Counted from the stretch's first letter, positions 33,400 to 42,802 are shown. The stretch is 64,000 bases of DNA from Pseudomonadota bacterium (GCA_037200975.1 JBBCGI010000001.1:1612001-1676000); one strand, 5' to 3'. Made by a program: numbers and translations. The notes: a model not told the origin generated them from the sequence alone.

Positions 33400-34968
33400 A
33401 TGAATCGAACTGTGTCGCGCCGCGACTTCCTGAACATTGCGGGCTCGGTCGGCGGCTCGACCGCCGTCTATCGCGCCGCCATGGCGCTCGGCCTCATGTC
33501 GCAGGCGCGCGCCGAGCGTCCCGACATCGCCGCGCTCGCCAAGCCCAGAAAGGTCCTGATCCTGGGCGCCGGCATCTCCGGCCTGACCGCGGCCTACGAA
33601 CTCAACAAGAAAGGTTACGACGTCCAGATTCTCGAAGCCTCGTTCCGCGCCGGCGGCCGCAACATGACGGTCCGCAACGGCGATCGCATCGACGAGACCG
33701 GTTTTCCGCAGGTCTGCAATTTCGACAAGGACCCGGATCTCTACTTCAACTGCGGCCCGGCGCGTATCCCGGGCCATCACCAGGCACTGCTCAACTACTG
33801 CAAGGAGCTCGACGTCGAGCTCGAGCCGTTCATCAACGACAACCGCCTGGCCTGGGTCCAGGACGACGCGATGTTCGGCGGCAAGCCGATCCGCGCGCGC
33901 GAATACATGACCGATTCGCGCGGCTTCGTGGCCGAGCTCATGTCGAAGTCCATGACGCCGGAACAGTTCGCGGCACCGCTCACGAAGGATGACTACGACC
34001 GCCTGCGCGAATACCTCAAATATCTCGGTACCCTCGACCCGAGCTTCAGGTACGTGGGCTCGAGCAACGCAGGGCTCGCCAAACACGACTACACCAGTCC
34101 GGACTTCCTCAAGACGCCGCTCGACGGCCGCGAACTGCTCAAGTCGAAGTTCATGGCCATCATGAGTTTCGGCGAAACCGACGATCAGGCCGCCATGATG
34201 ATGGAGCCGATCGGCGGCATGGATCGGGTGCCGGCGGGGTTCCTGCGCAAGATCGGCCACCTCGTGCAGCTCGAATCGCAGGTACAGGCGATCAAGGTGC
34301 TGCCGAAAGGCGTCGAGGTCACCTATCGCCGCAATGGCGAATACATCACCGCCAAGGCGGATTACGTCCTCAACTGCATTCCGATGCAGCTGCTGGCCGG
34401 CATCGAACACAACTTCCCGAAGGAATATGCCGCGGGCTTCACCGCGATTCCGCGCGGCAAGCTGTTCAAGATCGGTTTCCAGATGAAGGAACGGTTCTGG
34501 GAGAAGGAAGGCATCTACGGCGGCATCTCGTGGACGCTGCAGGACATCCAGCAGCTGTGGTATCCGGCGCACGGCATCCATCGCAAGAAGGGCGTGATGC
34601 TCGGCGCGTATACGTTCGATCCGAATGCCGGCGAGAAATTCGCGCGGCTCGCCCCTGCGGATCGCTTCAAGCTCGCGATCGCGCAAGGCGAGAAGATTCA
34701 CCCGGGTTACGGCAGCTACGTCGAAACCGGCGTGAGCGTGGCCTGGCACCAGATGAATCACATGCTCGGCTGCGCTGCGCAGTGGGACGAGGATCTGTCG
34801 AAGAAATGGTTCAAGACCTTGCAGACGCCCGTTGGCAACCACTTCCTGATGGGAGACCAGGTGAGTTATCACCCGGGCTGGCAGGAGGGCGCCATGGCAT
34901 CGGCGCATCACGCGATCGCGGAGATCGACGCGCGCGAACGCGCGGGCAAGAACGCGGTGGCGGCATGA
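33400..34968 (+). CDS. Tat-exported flavin amine oxidase
   Basis: This 522-residue FAD enzyme of the flavin monoamine oxidase family carries a twin-arginine signal (SRRDFLN, residues 6-12), placing it in the periplasm as a folded flavoprotein. The FAD-binding Rossmann motif is VLILGAGISGLTAAYEL (about 52-68), followed by the second-glycine block RAGGRNMTVR. The C-terminal FAD contact region is HFLMGDQVSYHPGWQEGAMASAHHAI. The substrate amine is unknown. The next gene, overlapping by four bases, encodes a cytochrome c and the one after that a RidA. This suggests an oxidase that passes electrons to the cytochrome rather than directly to oxygen. The ATG at 33400 begins the Tat signal. Confidence 0.9.
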   Translation: MNRTVSRRDFLNIAGSVGGSTAVYRAAMALGLMSQARAERPDIAALAKPRKVLILGAGISGLTAAYELNKKGYDVQILEASFRAGGRNMTVRNGDRIDETGFPQVCNFDKDPDLYFNCGPARIPGHHQALLNYCKELDVELEPFINDNRLAWVQDDAMFGGKPIRAREYMTDSRGFVAELMSKSMTPEQFAAPLTKDDYDRLREYLKYLGTLDPSFRYVGSSNAGLAKHDYTSPDFLKTPLDGRELLKSKFMAIMSFGETDDQAAMMMEPIGGMDRVPAGFLRKIGHLVQLESQVQAIKVLPKGVEVTYRRNGEYITAKADYVLNCIPMQLLAGIEHNFPKEYAAGFTAIPRGKLFKIGFQMKERFWEKEGIYGGISWTLQDIQQLWYPAHGIHRKKGVMLGAYTFDPNAGEKFARLAPADRFKLAIAQGEKIHPGYGSYVETGVSVAWHQMNHMLGCAAQWDEDLSKKWFKTLQTPVGNHFLMGDQVSYHPGWQEGAMASAHHAIAEIDARERAGKNAVAA

Positions 34969-35579
34969 ACAAGAAACACTGGATCGCGCTGGGCGTGCTC
35001 GTCGTCGAAGCGGTATTCGCTACCGGCAGTGCGCGTGCGGAGAACAAGTTCGACTATTGCCTGCTGTGCCACGGGGCCGATGCCAACGGCAATTACGGCA
35101 TCCGCGCGCCCAAGATTTCGGGCGTGGAACCCTGGTACCTCTCGAGGCAGCTCGAGAATTTCGCCGCCGGTATACGTGGTGTGCCGGCGGACGACGCCGC
35201 GGGGCACGAGATGGGCCCCGTGGGCATGCGCCTGAAGCAGGAAGGCACGCTGCAGGCTGCCGTCGATTACATCGGCACGCTCAAGTCGAAGCGTCCCGCC
35301 GCCACGGTGAGCGGCGACATCGCGCACGGTAAAGCGTTGTATGCGAACTGCGCGAGTTGCCATGGCGCCCGGGGCGAAGGCAATCAGACGCTGAACTCAC
35401 CGGCGCTGGCCGCGCGTTCGGATTGGTACCTGGTCGTGCAGCTCGCCAACTACCAGAAGGGTTTGCGCGGCACCGACGAGCGCGATGTCTACGGCGCGCA
35501 GATGCGCGCAATCGTCGCGACGCTGCCGGATGAGAAGGCCATCACCGATGTGGTGGCGTATATCAACACGCTGAAATGA
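34965..35579 (+). CDS. Exported di-haem cytochrome c
   Basis: This 204-residue protein has a signal peptide (ending about residue 25, ARAENK) and two cytochrome c domains with haem-binding CLLCH (32-36) and CASCH (129-133). Candidate distal Met ligands lie in HEMGPVGMRL and in the VYGAQMRAI region. It is a periplasmic electron carrier of the class I, c4-like two-domain layout. The ATGA overlap with the amine oxidase gene indicates co-translation and fits a role as that enzyme's electron acceptor, by analogy with the NicA2-CycN pair in nicotine degradation. Its TGA stop lies inside palindrome P5. Confidence 0.92.
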   Translation: MNKKHWIALGVLVVEAVFATGSARAENKFDYCLLCHGADANGNYGIRAPKISGVEPWYLSRQLENFAAGIRGVPADDAAGHEMGPVGMRLKQEGTLQAAVDYIGTLKSKRPAATVSGDIAHGKALYANCASCHGARGEGNQTLNSPALAARSDWYLVVQLANYQKGLRGTDERDVYGAQMRAIVATLPDEKAITDVVAYINTLK

Positions 35580-35649
35580 GGGTGCCGGGTGGGGAAAGTG
35601 GGGAGAGCGGCGGACGCCGCTCTCCCCACTTTCCCCACCCGGCACCCTC
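35578..35649. repeat. Palindromic element P5 (family A)
   Basis: Perfect 35-bp arms (35578-35612 and 35615-35649) enclose a 2-base loop. They have the form GAGGGTGCCGGGTGGGG + AAAGTGGGGAGAGCGGCG. The left arm starts within the TGA stop codon of the cytochrome gene, and the element ends 11 bases before the ridA ribosome-binding site. The arm is shared with the outer part of P4 and the solo arm at 14231. Confidence 0.93.
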
Positions 35650-35671
35650 CGCCAACCCCCAAGGAGCTCAC

Positions 35672-36190
35672 ATGCGAAGACTAGCTAGCCCGTCAAACCT
35701 CATCCAAGCCGCGGTCGGCGGGGCTCTCGCCTTGAGCCTGGCCTCCGCCGCCGGCGCCGCGGATGTCGTGCGTCACCCGCTGCCGGGCGGCAGCACGTTC
35801 CCGATCGCGCGCGCGGTGGAAGTCCCCGCCGGCAAGACCATCATCTTCCACAGCGGCACGACGCCGGCGCCGCTGGACCCGAAAGCCGAACCCGGCAGCG
35901 CGGCCTACTGGGGCGACACGAAGACCCAGGCGCTCAGCACATTCGCGCGCATCAAGGAATCCCTCGACGAGATGAAGCTGGGGTTCGGCAACGTCGTCGC
36001 GATGACGGTCTACCTGGTCGGCGACCCGGCCAAGGGTAGCCGCATGGATTTCGAAGGATTCATGGCCGCGTACACGCAGTACTTCGGCACCAAGGAGCAG
36101 CCCAATCTGCCGGCCCGCTCCACCGTCCAGGTCGCCGGCCTCGTGGCGCCGGGCATGCTGGTCGAAATCGAAGTCCAGCTGGCCAAGTAA
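35672..36190 (+). CDS. Exported RidA-family enamine/imine deaminase
   Basis: This 172-residue protein has a RidA (YjgF/YER057c/UK114) domain with the conserved Arg in NLPARSTVQVAGL and the terminal LVEIEVQLAK. The characteristic EVPAGKTIIFHSGTTP and ALSTFARIKESLDEM strands and helix are also present. Unlike ordinary cytosolic RidA (~130 residues), it has an N-terminal signal peptide (NLIQAAVGGALALSLASAAGAA). RidA proteins hydrolyse reactive imines and enamines made by flavin- or PLP-enzymes. A periplasmic copy behind an exported amine oxidase fits removal of that enzyme's imine product. AAGGAG precedes the ATG at 35672. A bidirectional terminator follows. Confidence 0.9.
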   Translation: MRRLASPSNLIQAAVGGALALSLASAAGAADVVRHPLPGGSTFPIARAVEVPAGKTIIFHSGTTPAPLDPKAEPGSAAYWGDTKTQALSTFARIKESLDEMKLGFGNVVAMTVYLVGDPAKGSRMDFEGFMAAYTQYFGTKEQPNLPARSTVQVAGLVAPGMLVEIEVQLAK

Positions 36191-36201
36191 CTGCGGCCAA
36201 T

Positions 36202-36230
36202 GAAAAGGCCCTCGGGCAACCCGAGGGCCT
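36202..36230. terminator. Bidirectional terminator between ridA and the TonB receptor
   Basis: AGGCCCTCGGG (36206-36216) pairs with CCCGAGGGCCT (36220-36230) around a 3-base loop. The flanking AAAA on the left gives a T-run for minus-strand transcripts arriving from the TonB receptor gene. Confidence 0.7.
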
Positions 36231-36242
36231 CTGACCATCTTC

Positions 36243-36280
36243 GAGGGTGGGCGAGCGAGCCCTTGCGCCCGCCCACCCTC
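36243..36280. terminator. Second hairpin downstream of the TonB receptor gene
   Basis: GAGGGTGGGCG (36243-36253) pairs with CGCCCACCCTC (36270-36280). It sits 10 bases after the receptor stop codon on the minus strand. There is no T-run, so it may act as an RNA 3'-end stabiliser with the hairpin at 36202. Confidence 0.5.
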
Positions 36281-36290
36281 TCCCTTCACA

Positions 36291-38873
36291 TCAGAACGTG
36301 AAGACCATCTTGCCGTAGTAGTACGCGCCGTTGATGCCGTACGGCGAGAACGACGGATACCCCGCCACCACACCGGTGTCGCCCGTACCGAACTGCGCGG
36401 CACGGAAGATGCCGTTGCGCTTGTTCGGGTACTTGTCGAACACGTTGGTTGCGCCCACCGTGAAGCTCAGCGTGTCCATCGCCTTGAAGGACACTTCGAG
36501 GTTCGTGATCGGCGTCACCGGAATCTCCGTACGCATGTAGCGCAGGCCGGTGACCGGATCCGGAGCGGGCGTCCCGGCAGGCACGTCCTCGCCGTAGAAG
36601 TCAGCGACTTCGCCGCCGTCATTCTCGTACTGCGCCGACTTGCCATACACCAGTTCGTGCACGCTGAACGACAGGCGCTCCCATTCGAACTTCGCACCGA
36701 GGTTCACGAGGAACTTCGGCGCGGTCTCCGTGAGATCCGCCAGCGCCACCCGGTCGAACAACGCCTGATCACCGAGCTCGGTCGGCGTGTCACGAATCGA
36801 CAGCACTTCGGTCTCGGTGTAGGTCGCGGCCACGCTCCAGTCCACGTTCGCGCTGCCCATCTCCATGCCGTAGTTGAACGCCAGATCGACGCCCCGCGTG
36901 CGCGTGGTGATGCCGTTGGTGAACAGGTTGATGCCCGTGTCGCCTTCGGCGGTGACTTCCGGATCGAGCACGTTGCCGTTCGCGATGATGGCATCGACGA
37001 TCGCCTGCGAGAACAACTCGCCGTCGATCGTGCCGTAGAACGTGCTGGTCGCCGCGATGCGGTTGCGCACCTCCACCTGGTACAGATCGAACGTCAGCGA
37101 CATCGCCTTGTCCGGACGGAACACGAAACCCAGCGAGTAGTTGGTCGACTTCTCGGGTTGCAGCCCCGAGCCGAGTCCGAGCAACGCGGACGCTGGCGCA
37201 TTGGGCGGCATCTGCACGAAGGCCGTGGTCGGGCCGACGTTCGTCGCCGAGTAGTAGGACTCCGCCAGCGTCGGCGCCCGGAAGCCCGTGCTGGCCGTGC
37301 CGCGTAACGCGAAGGAATCCGTCAGCTCGTAACGCGCGCTCAGCTTGCCGACGGTCGTGTCGCCGAAGTCGCTGTAGTCCTCGTAGCGCCCGGCCAGGTC
37401 GAGACGCAGCGCCTCGATCGGCGAGATCACGACATCGACGTACGCCGACGTGACATCGCGGTCGTGGCTGCCCGAATCCGACAGGCTGATGCCGGGGAAC
37501 GACTGGCCGCCTTCGAAGTAACGCGAGAACTCGTCGCCCGGCGAGGCCGTCCACTCTTCCTGGCGGTATTCAAGGCCGAACGCGAGGTTCATGGGCGCCG
37601 CCAGACCGAGGTCGATCTCCTTGGTGATGTCGAGGTTCGACGTCCATTGCGTTTGTGTGTAGTTGCCGTCGTAGAAATTCACCGGCGTGGTGCCGGTCTG
37701 CGAGAACAACGTGGCGTTGGCCGAATCGCGCGTGAAGATGTCCATGTCGTCTTCGCCGTACGTCGACGAAATATCCCAGTCCCAGCTGCCGGCGCTGCCC
37801 TTGAAGCCGAGCGTGGCCTGGTAGTCGGTCTCCTCGGATTCTTCGCGCGGGTTGAAACCGAAGGGCGCGAAGTAGGTGACTTCTTCCGACTCCGGATCGG
37901 TGTATGTCACGCGGGTCGGAACGCGATAGTTCTCGAACGAGGCGGCGTGTTTTTCGCCCCAGGTCCCGCTCGCGTAGACCTCGGCATCGTCGCCGATCGG
38001 AATGCCGGCGTTCAACGCGACGAGTTTGATGTCGTAGGCCGCGTCACCGAAGATCTTGTTGAGGTAGGGATAACCTTCCGCCAACGGCATGTTCGATCCC
38101 GGAAACGTGCCGATGTTGCCCCCGCCCACAGTGCGCGGATCGATCTCGCCGCGATCGGTATGCGCATGATCGCGATACTCGGCCGTGAAATTGATGAACG
38201 ACCCGCCGGTCGCCCCGAACCCGATGTTGCCGGAGTAGTTGTTGGTGTCGCCGTCACCGGCGTAGTTGCCGCCGCGCGAATAACTCACGCTCGCGCCGGA
38301 AGGTTGCTTCCGCTGGATGATGTTGATGACGCCGGCGATCGCGTCCGTGCCGTATTGCGCGGCCGCACCTTCGGTCAGCACTTCGACGTGGTCGATCGAA
38401 TCGACCGGGATGAAGTTGAGGTCGACGCCCGCGCCGCCCTGGTAGGGGCCGCCGAGGATCGCGAGGCTGGCGGTCGTGTGCCGGCGCTTGCCGTTCACGA
38501 GTACCAGCGTGTGATTGGGACTCAGGCCGCGCATCTTCGCCTGCAGCGTCTGGTTCGCCATGTCGCCGCCGAATGCCTGCGCGGTGAACGACGGTACGGT
38601 ATTGGCCAGCGCGTTCATGAGATCGGGCTTGCCGGCGGACTTGATGTCTTCGGCGGCGAGCACCTGCACTGGTGAGGAACTGGTGAAAGTGTCGACACCC
38701 GTCGCGCGCGTGCCGGTGACGATGACGGTCTCCGGTTCAGGTTCCTCGGTGGCGGCTTCCTGGGCCTGTGCCAGCACCGATGAGATTGCGAGTGGCAGCA
38801 GGGCCGTGGACTTGAGCATCCATCTGTCGGCCTTCTTCGCGGCCTTGTGCCGTGTGGCGCGATTGATACGCAT
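36291..38873 (-). CDS. TonB-dependent outer-membrane receptor
   Basis: This 860-residue outer-membrane transporter has a signal region (MLKSTALLPLAISSVLAQAQ). A TonB-box-like ETVIVTGTRA is followed by the plug domain (VQVLAAEDIKSAGKPDLMNALANTVPSF, MRGLSPNHTLVLVNGKRRH, IDHVEVLTEGAAAQYGTDAIAGVINII). The barrel has many amphipathic strands and ends in Phe (YYYGKMVFTF). The ligand is unknown. Its position next to the amine oxidase-cytochrome-RidA genes, convergent and separated by terminators, could mean uptake of the amine substrate, but this is only positional. The Phe-terminated barrel and ~860-residue length are normal for the family. GGAGA precedes the ATG. Confidence 0.95.
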   Translation of the reverse strand: MRINRATRHKAAKKADRWMLKSTALLPLAISSVLAQAQEAATEEPEPETVIVTGTRATGVDTFTSSSPVQVLAAEDIKSAGKPDLMNALANTVPSFTAQAFGGDMANQTLQAKMRGLSPNHTLVLVNGKRRHTTASLAILGGPYQGGAGVDLNFIPVDSIDHVEVLTEGAAAQYGTDAIAGVINIIQRKQPSGASVSYSRGGNYAGDGDTNNYSGNIGFGATGGSFINFTAEYRDHAHTDRGEIDPRTVGGGNIGTFPGSNMPLAEGYPYLNKIFGDAAYDIKLVALNAGIPIGDDAEVYASGTWGEKHAASFENYRVPTRVTYTDPESEEVTYFAPFGFNPREESEETDYQATLGFKGSAGSWDWDISSTYGEDDMDIFTRDSANATLFSQTGTTPVNFYDGNYTQTQWTSNLDITKEIDLGLAAPMNLAFGLEYRQEEWTASPGDEFSRYFEGGQSFPGISLSDSGSHDRDVTSAYVDVVISPIEALRLDLAGRYEDYSDFGDTTVGKLSARYELTDSFALRGTASTGFRAPTLAESYYSATNVGPTTAFVQMPPNAPASALLGLGSGLQPEKSTNYSLGFVFRPDKAMSLTFDLYQVEVRNRIAATSTFYGTIDGELFSQAIVDAIIANGNVLDPEVTAEGDTGINLFTNGITTRTRGVDLAFNYGMEMGSANVDWSVAATYTETEVLSIRDTPTELGDQALFDRVALADLTETAPKFLVNLGAKFEWERLSFSVHELVYGKSAQYENDGGEVADFYGEDVPAGTPAPDPVTGLRYMRTEIPVTPITNLEVSFKAMDTLSFTVGATNVFDKYPNKRNGIFRAAQFGTGDTGVVAGYPSFSPYGINGAYYYGKMVFTF

Positions 38874-39320
38874 GAATTGTTCTCCCGTATAGAAAAGTTT
38901 TTCTTCCTCTCGACGGGCGCATCGGACTTTGGGCCATTGCCCGGCAATGAAGCGGACAAAGCGTTTTCTTCCTGCTCGTTAGACCCCTGAGCTGCGCCCG
39001 GCAAGAATGCAAAGAGTGTTGCAATAATCCGGCCAACCGCCGCGAGAGCGCGGAAACACACACGCCGCGGCGGCCTAACAACTCGCAAAAATTCGCGTGA
39101 ATGCCGGAGGTTGTGCGGAAAGCCGCGTGCGCTGGGTGATGAGGACGCGAGCTGTTGCGGCGGCGAGAAAAATGCTCGCGGCGCGCGGCAAGTTGCCGTT
39201 GTGGTGCAGGTTTTTGCGGGTTTGTCGCGCAATCGCGCGCAGGCTAGGCGTGCACGAAGTTAGAGCGTGCGCTGTTTGCTGAAAGCAACGGTTCGAGAAT
39301 TCGGCACGCGCTTGGTGCAA
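38874..39320. other. Upstream region of the TonB receptor, no gene supported
   Basis: This 447-base non-coding stretch lies between palindrome P6 and the receptor. It presumably carries the receptor promoter and 5' leader. The frames crossing it (for example 38615-39232) are low-complexity shadows. No riboswitch or Fur-type palindrome could be recognised by eye. Confidence 0.45.
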
Positions 39321-39370
39321 GGAAAAAGGGGACAGATCTATTTTAGAAAATAGATCTGTCCCCTTTTTCC
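39321..39370. repeat. Palindromic element P6 (family B)
   Basis: Perfect 24-bp arms (39321-39344 and 39347-39370) enclose a 2-base loop. The arm reads GGAAAAAGGGGACAGATC + TATTTT, like P2 but with GATC in place of TGCC. It overlaps the 3' end of the reprolysin-like gene. The last ~10 codons and the TAG stop of that gene (39338-39340) lie within the palindrome. Confidence 0.92.
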
Positions 39371-42300
39371 GCTTTTCCTCACGACCAGCGACAGCAGCAC
39401 CGCGAGGCCAAACCACTCGAACCGCCCGCCGCCGCCGGCCTTGGTCTGCGCCTGCGGCGCGCCGGCGCTGTTGGAGATTTCGATCGCCACGTCGCGTGAA
39501 TCGTTGGCGCTGTTGCGATCGTTGGCCGACGAAATCCGGAGCGCGCTCGTGAAGGTCCCGTTTGCCGTCCCGCGTATGCTCAGGTTCACCGTCGAGGTGC
39601 TGTTTGCGTCGAGGTCGGCGAAATCGCAGCGCAGGACGGCCGAACCACTGCAGATCGCGTTCGACGCCGAGATGCTCACCAGCGACACCTGCGCCGGCAG
39701 CGTGATCTCGAGGCGGGCGTCGACGGCCCTCTCGGCGCCATTGACGACGTCGATTCGCGGGAAAGCGATGGTCGCGAGCTTCGCCCCGCCGACGCTCGCG
39801 CCCACGCGCAGCTCCAGGTCGGTCGGCGCGAGTGTCTCGACGTGCCCCCGGATGAAATCGTTGCCCGACGCCACGTCGCCCGGCGTCGTCACACTCACCG
39901 AGATGTCGTCCGCATGCGTCCCGGCGCCCGCCTCGTAACCCACGGTGACGATGACGCTGGCATTCGCCGCAAGGTCGGCGAACTCGCAAGTGCCACCTTG
40001 CACCTCATCCACCGCGCACTCCCCCGCGCTGGCGATGATCGAAGTCACCGCCAGCGCCGGTAGATAGTGGTTGGCGACGAAGCGCGCGGTGGCGAGGGCG
40101 CGGCGTCCGGCGGTCACGGTAAAGGTCCGCTCGAGCCGCTCGCCGGCAATGAGCCGCGGCAGATCGAGATCGCCTGAAACCGCGATATCGTTGTAAGGCC
40201 GCACCAGCACCGGGCGCGTGAGCGAATCGTTGTCGGGCGCGGTGTCGCCGGCAACAGCCGCCGTAAACGTGACATCGAAACTGCCGGGCTCCGGGAATTC
40301 CGCGCGGTAATCGACGAACAGCTGGGCATTGCGCGCCAGGTCCGGGAGCTGGCAGCGCGCGCGCCGCCCGTCCAGCACGTCGCAGGCCGCGCCGTTGTGA
40401 ATCGATGCGGAATGCAGCACGCCGGCGGAATGCAGGTCGATGTCGAGCGTGCCGTTCGACACTGTCTGGCGCCCGTTCGATCGCAGCACTACCTGACCTT
40501 CGAACGTGGCGCCCTCGACTCCGGAGCCACCGGAAGCCATCGCCACCAGCAAGTCGATGAGGTTGTCGACGCGCAGCTGCACGCCGGCGAAATTGTTGCC
40601 GCTGTAGCCGTCGTCACCGGCTTCGGCGCTCGCGTTGATGCTCGCGGTCACCGGCCGCGGCGCATGGACGCGCAACCGCACGTCACGAGTCTCGCCCGCC
40701 GCGAGCGCACCCAGTTCGCAGCGCAGCGTGACGGCGTCGGGCCGCGTGCAGGTCACACCGCCCGTATCCACCGAGTCGACCTCGAGCGCGTTCGGCGGCA
40801 GTGCGATCCACAAGGTCACGTTCGCAACCGGCTGAGGCCCGCGCGAGCGCAGCGTGTACGGCACCTCGTAGACGGCCTCCACGCCCAAGTCCACCGAGGC
40901 CGGGCCGGCGGTCAATTCGACGTCGCGTTCGGCCTGCACCCAGGCGGTGGTGTTGGCGGAGTTGTTGGAGAAGTCGCCGTCGCCGGACGTGCTGATGTTG
41001 GCGGCCGCGAACAGCGGACCCGCGGTGGTCGCGTCGGCGAGCACTGTGAGCCGATGCGTGGCCCCGGGCGCGATTTCCGCGAGCGTGCAGCTCACCGCGA
41101 ATGGATTCACCGTGCAGATAGCGCCCGGCATGGTGGCCGAAACGACCGGCTGGTTGAGATTCACCGACAACACGGCGTTGCGCACGGCGAGCGCACGCAG
41201 GCTCTTCACGTCGGCGTAGATTTCGAGCGGCGCGCCCACGGGAAGGTTCGCCTCGCTGACGGACATCGTGACTGCGGCATCGATGCCGGAACGCACCGAG
41301 ACGTTGATCTGTTTGTTGTTGTTCGAGCTCAGCCGGTCGTTGTCGCCGGCGACGCGTGCCTGCACCTTGAAATTCGCCGCCAGGGTGCTGCGCGCGATGA
41401 CGCTGACCTGCCGCTCTTCGCCGGCGGCAATCTCACCGAACGTACACGTGGCGCTCAGGCCGGTGATCGTGCAATCGCCTTGCGAGCCGGTGGCGGAATC
41501 GATCGAGAAGGCGGGGTTGTCAGGCAGCGTCACCGTGAATCTGACGTTCTGCGCTGCCTGCGTACCGCGCGACGCGACCACGAACGGCAGCGTGATGGGC
41601 AGACCGCCTTCCCCGTTCACGTTGGCCGATGGCGTACTGATCGCGACGTCGGCGAAATCCGCGGCGGTGATGCAGCTCGCGGATTCGATGACGGGCCGCA
41701 TGGTGTCGAGGCTGCACTGCGAGAAGGTGGCATAACCGCTCACCGCCGGCGCCATGATGAAACCGCCGCCGACACTGGCGCAGGGTGTATCCGCGGCGCC
41801 GTCGTGCTCGGCACCGAGGTTGTGGCCCAGCTCGTGCGCCATGATGAGCGCCGAGATGGTGGTGCCGTAGGAATGTTCGCTGACCGAGACACCGGTCTCG
41901 AGCGCACACACTGTGCGCACATAGGCGATACCCGCCGTCGTGCCGTCGAGATCCTTGCCGGTGACCAGGTGCGCAAGGCCGCGCGTGCGCACTTCGGCGG
42001 TGGCCGCGCGATAGGCGCCGAGTTGTTCGAGCAACGTCGATCCCTTGGTACTGGTCAGCGGATCGGCATCGGCGGGCAACATGCGCACGTCGGTGGCCAG
42101 CACGAGCAGGCCTAGCTGCTCGCTGTAGATGCCTTCGACGATGTTGAGGCGCGCCAGCATCGCCGCGACCGGATCGGCCTCGGTCGCCGCCAGCGCGCTG
42201 TCGCCGATCAGCGAGATCTCGAGCTGGCGTGTCAGGGTCGCGCCGACGACGGCCGCCTGCGCATCCAGGCCGTGCATGATGACACGGTACTGGTCGAGGC

Positions 42301-42802
42301 TGGTCGTGATCTTGGTCGCGGGGGTATCACCCGCGAGCGCGCAGAAATCGCGCGGCAGCGCGTCGAGCGTGTCCGACAGGCGGTAGACCACGGCCTGGTC
42401 CGGCGCCGCCGCGAACGGGGTAGTTAGTTTGGCGGCAATCTTGCCGTATCGGGTGACAGCGTAGAGGTCATGGCCATCCCAGATCGCTCCCTCGATGCCG
42501 GCCGGCGATTCGGTCAGCCGCACCCAGGAGCCGGGCTGGCCGTCGAGCGAGCCGCGCACCAGGCGATACCGTTGCAGCTGTTGTTTGCGTTGCGCGGACA
42601 GCTTCGCGAGGACCCGTTCGTTGTCGATGAGGGTCAGCGAGAAGCGGCGGCCATAGGCGTCGAACTGGGCGGTAGCGCCGCTCAGGGTCAGCGAGACGGG
42701 TTCCGCGAACTGGATCTGCTCGGCACTGGCAATGCCCGCGAATTGGAACGCCAGCAGGATAAATGCCGCCCACTGCGGAAAACGGATTCCACTTCCTCGC
42801 AC
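39338..42802 (-). CDS. Exported reprolysin-like zinc metalloprotease with repeated beta-domains and a GlyGly-CTERM-like tail
   Basis: This 1154-residue secreted protein has a signal peptide (WAAFILLAFQFAGIASA). Its metalloprotease domain carries the reprolysin/adamalysin zinc motif HELGHNLGAEH (323-333) and a downstream Met-turn-like region with GGGFIMAPAVSGYATFS. From about residue 385 to 1110 there are roughly six DUF11-type beta-sandwich repeats, recognisable by C...G-x-L-A-x-G-x-x-R and D/N-NN endings (DNDRLSSNNN, GDGDFSNNSAN, GDDGYSGNNFA). The C-terminus has Gly-rich, hydrophobic and basic parts (GGGGRFEWFGLAVLLSLVVRK), resembling a GlyGly-CTERM sorting signal. The final residues SGKRGQIYFLK come from palindrome P6. 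The GTG at 42802 has AAGGGA upstream. Confidence 0.88.
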   Translation of the reverse strand: MRGSGIRFPQWAAFILLAFQFAGIASAEQIQFAEPVSLTLSGATAQFDAYGRRFSLTLIDNERVLAKLSAQRKQQLQRYRLVRGSLDGQPGSWVRLTESPAGIEGAIWDGHDLYAVTRYGKIAAKLTTPFAAAPDQAVVYRLSDTLDALPRDFCALAGDTPATKITTSLDQYRVIMHGLDAQAAVVGATLTRQLEISLIGDSALAATEADPVAAMLARLNIVEGIYSEQLGLLVLATDVRMLPADADPLTSTKGSTLLEQLGAYRAATAEVRTRGLAHLVTGKDLDGTTAGIAYVRTVCALETGVSVSEHSYGTTISALIMAHELGHNLGAEHDGAADTPCASVGGGFIMAPAVSGYATFSQCSLDTMRPVIESASCITAADFADVAISTPSANVNGEGGLPITLPFVVASRGTQAAQNVRFTVTLPDNPAFSIDSATGSQGDCTITGLSATCTFGEIAAGEERQVSVIARSTLAANFKVQARVAGDNDRLSSNNNKQINVSVRSGIDAAVTMSVSEANLPVGAPLEIYADVKSLRALAVRNAVLSVNLNQPVVSATMPGAICTVNPFAVSCTLAEIAPGATHRLTVLADATTAGPLFAAANISTSGDGDFSNNSANTTAWVQAERDVELTAGPASVDLGVEAVYEVPYTLRSRGPQPVANVTLWIALPPNALEVDSVDTGGVTCTRPDAVTLRCELGALAAGETRDVRLRVHAPRPVTASINASAEAGDDGYSGNNFAGVQLRVDNLIDLLVAMASGGSGVEGATFEGQVVLRSNGRQTVSNGTLDIDLHSAGVLHSASIHNGAACDVLDGRRARCQLPDLARNAQLFVDYRAEFPEPGSFDVTFTAAVAGDTAPDNDSLTRPVLVRPYNDIAVSGDLDLPRLIAGERLERTFTVTAGRRALATARFVANHYLPALAVTSIIASAGECAVDEVQGGTCEFADLAANASVIVTVGYEAGAGTHADDISVSVTTPGDVASGNDFIRGHVETLAPTDLELRVGASVGGAKLATIAFPRIDVVNGAERAVDARLEITLPAQVSLVSISASNAICSGSAVLRCDFADLDANSTSTVNLSIRGTANGTFTSALRISSANDRNSANDSRDVAIEISNSAGAPQAQTKAGGGGRFEWFGLAVLLSLVVRKSGKRGQIYFLK

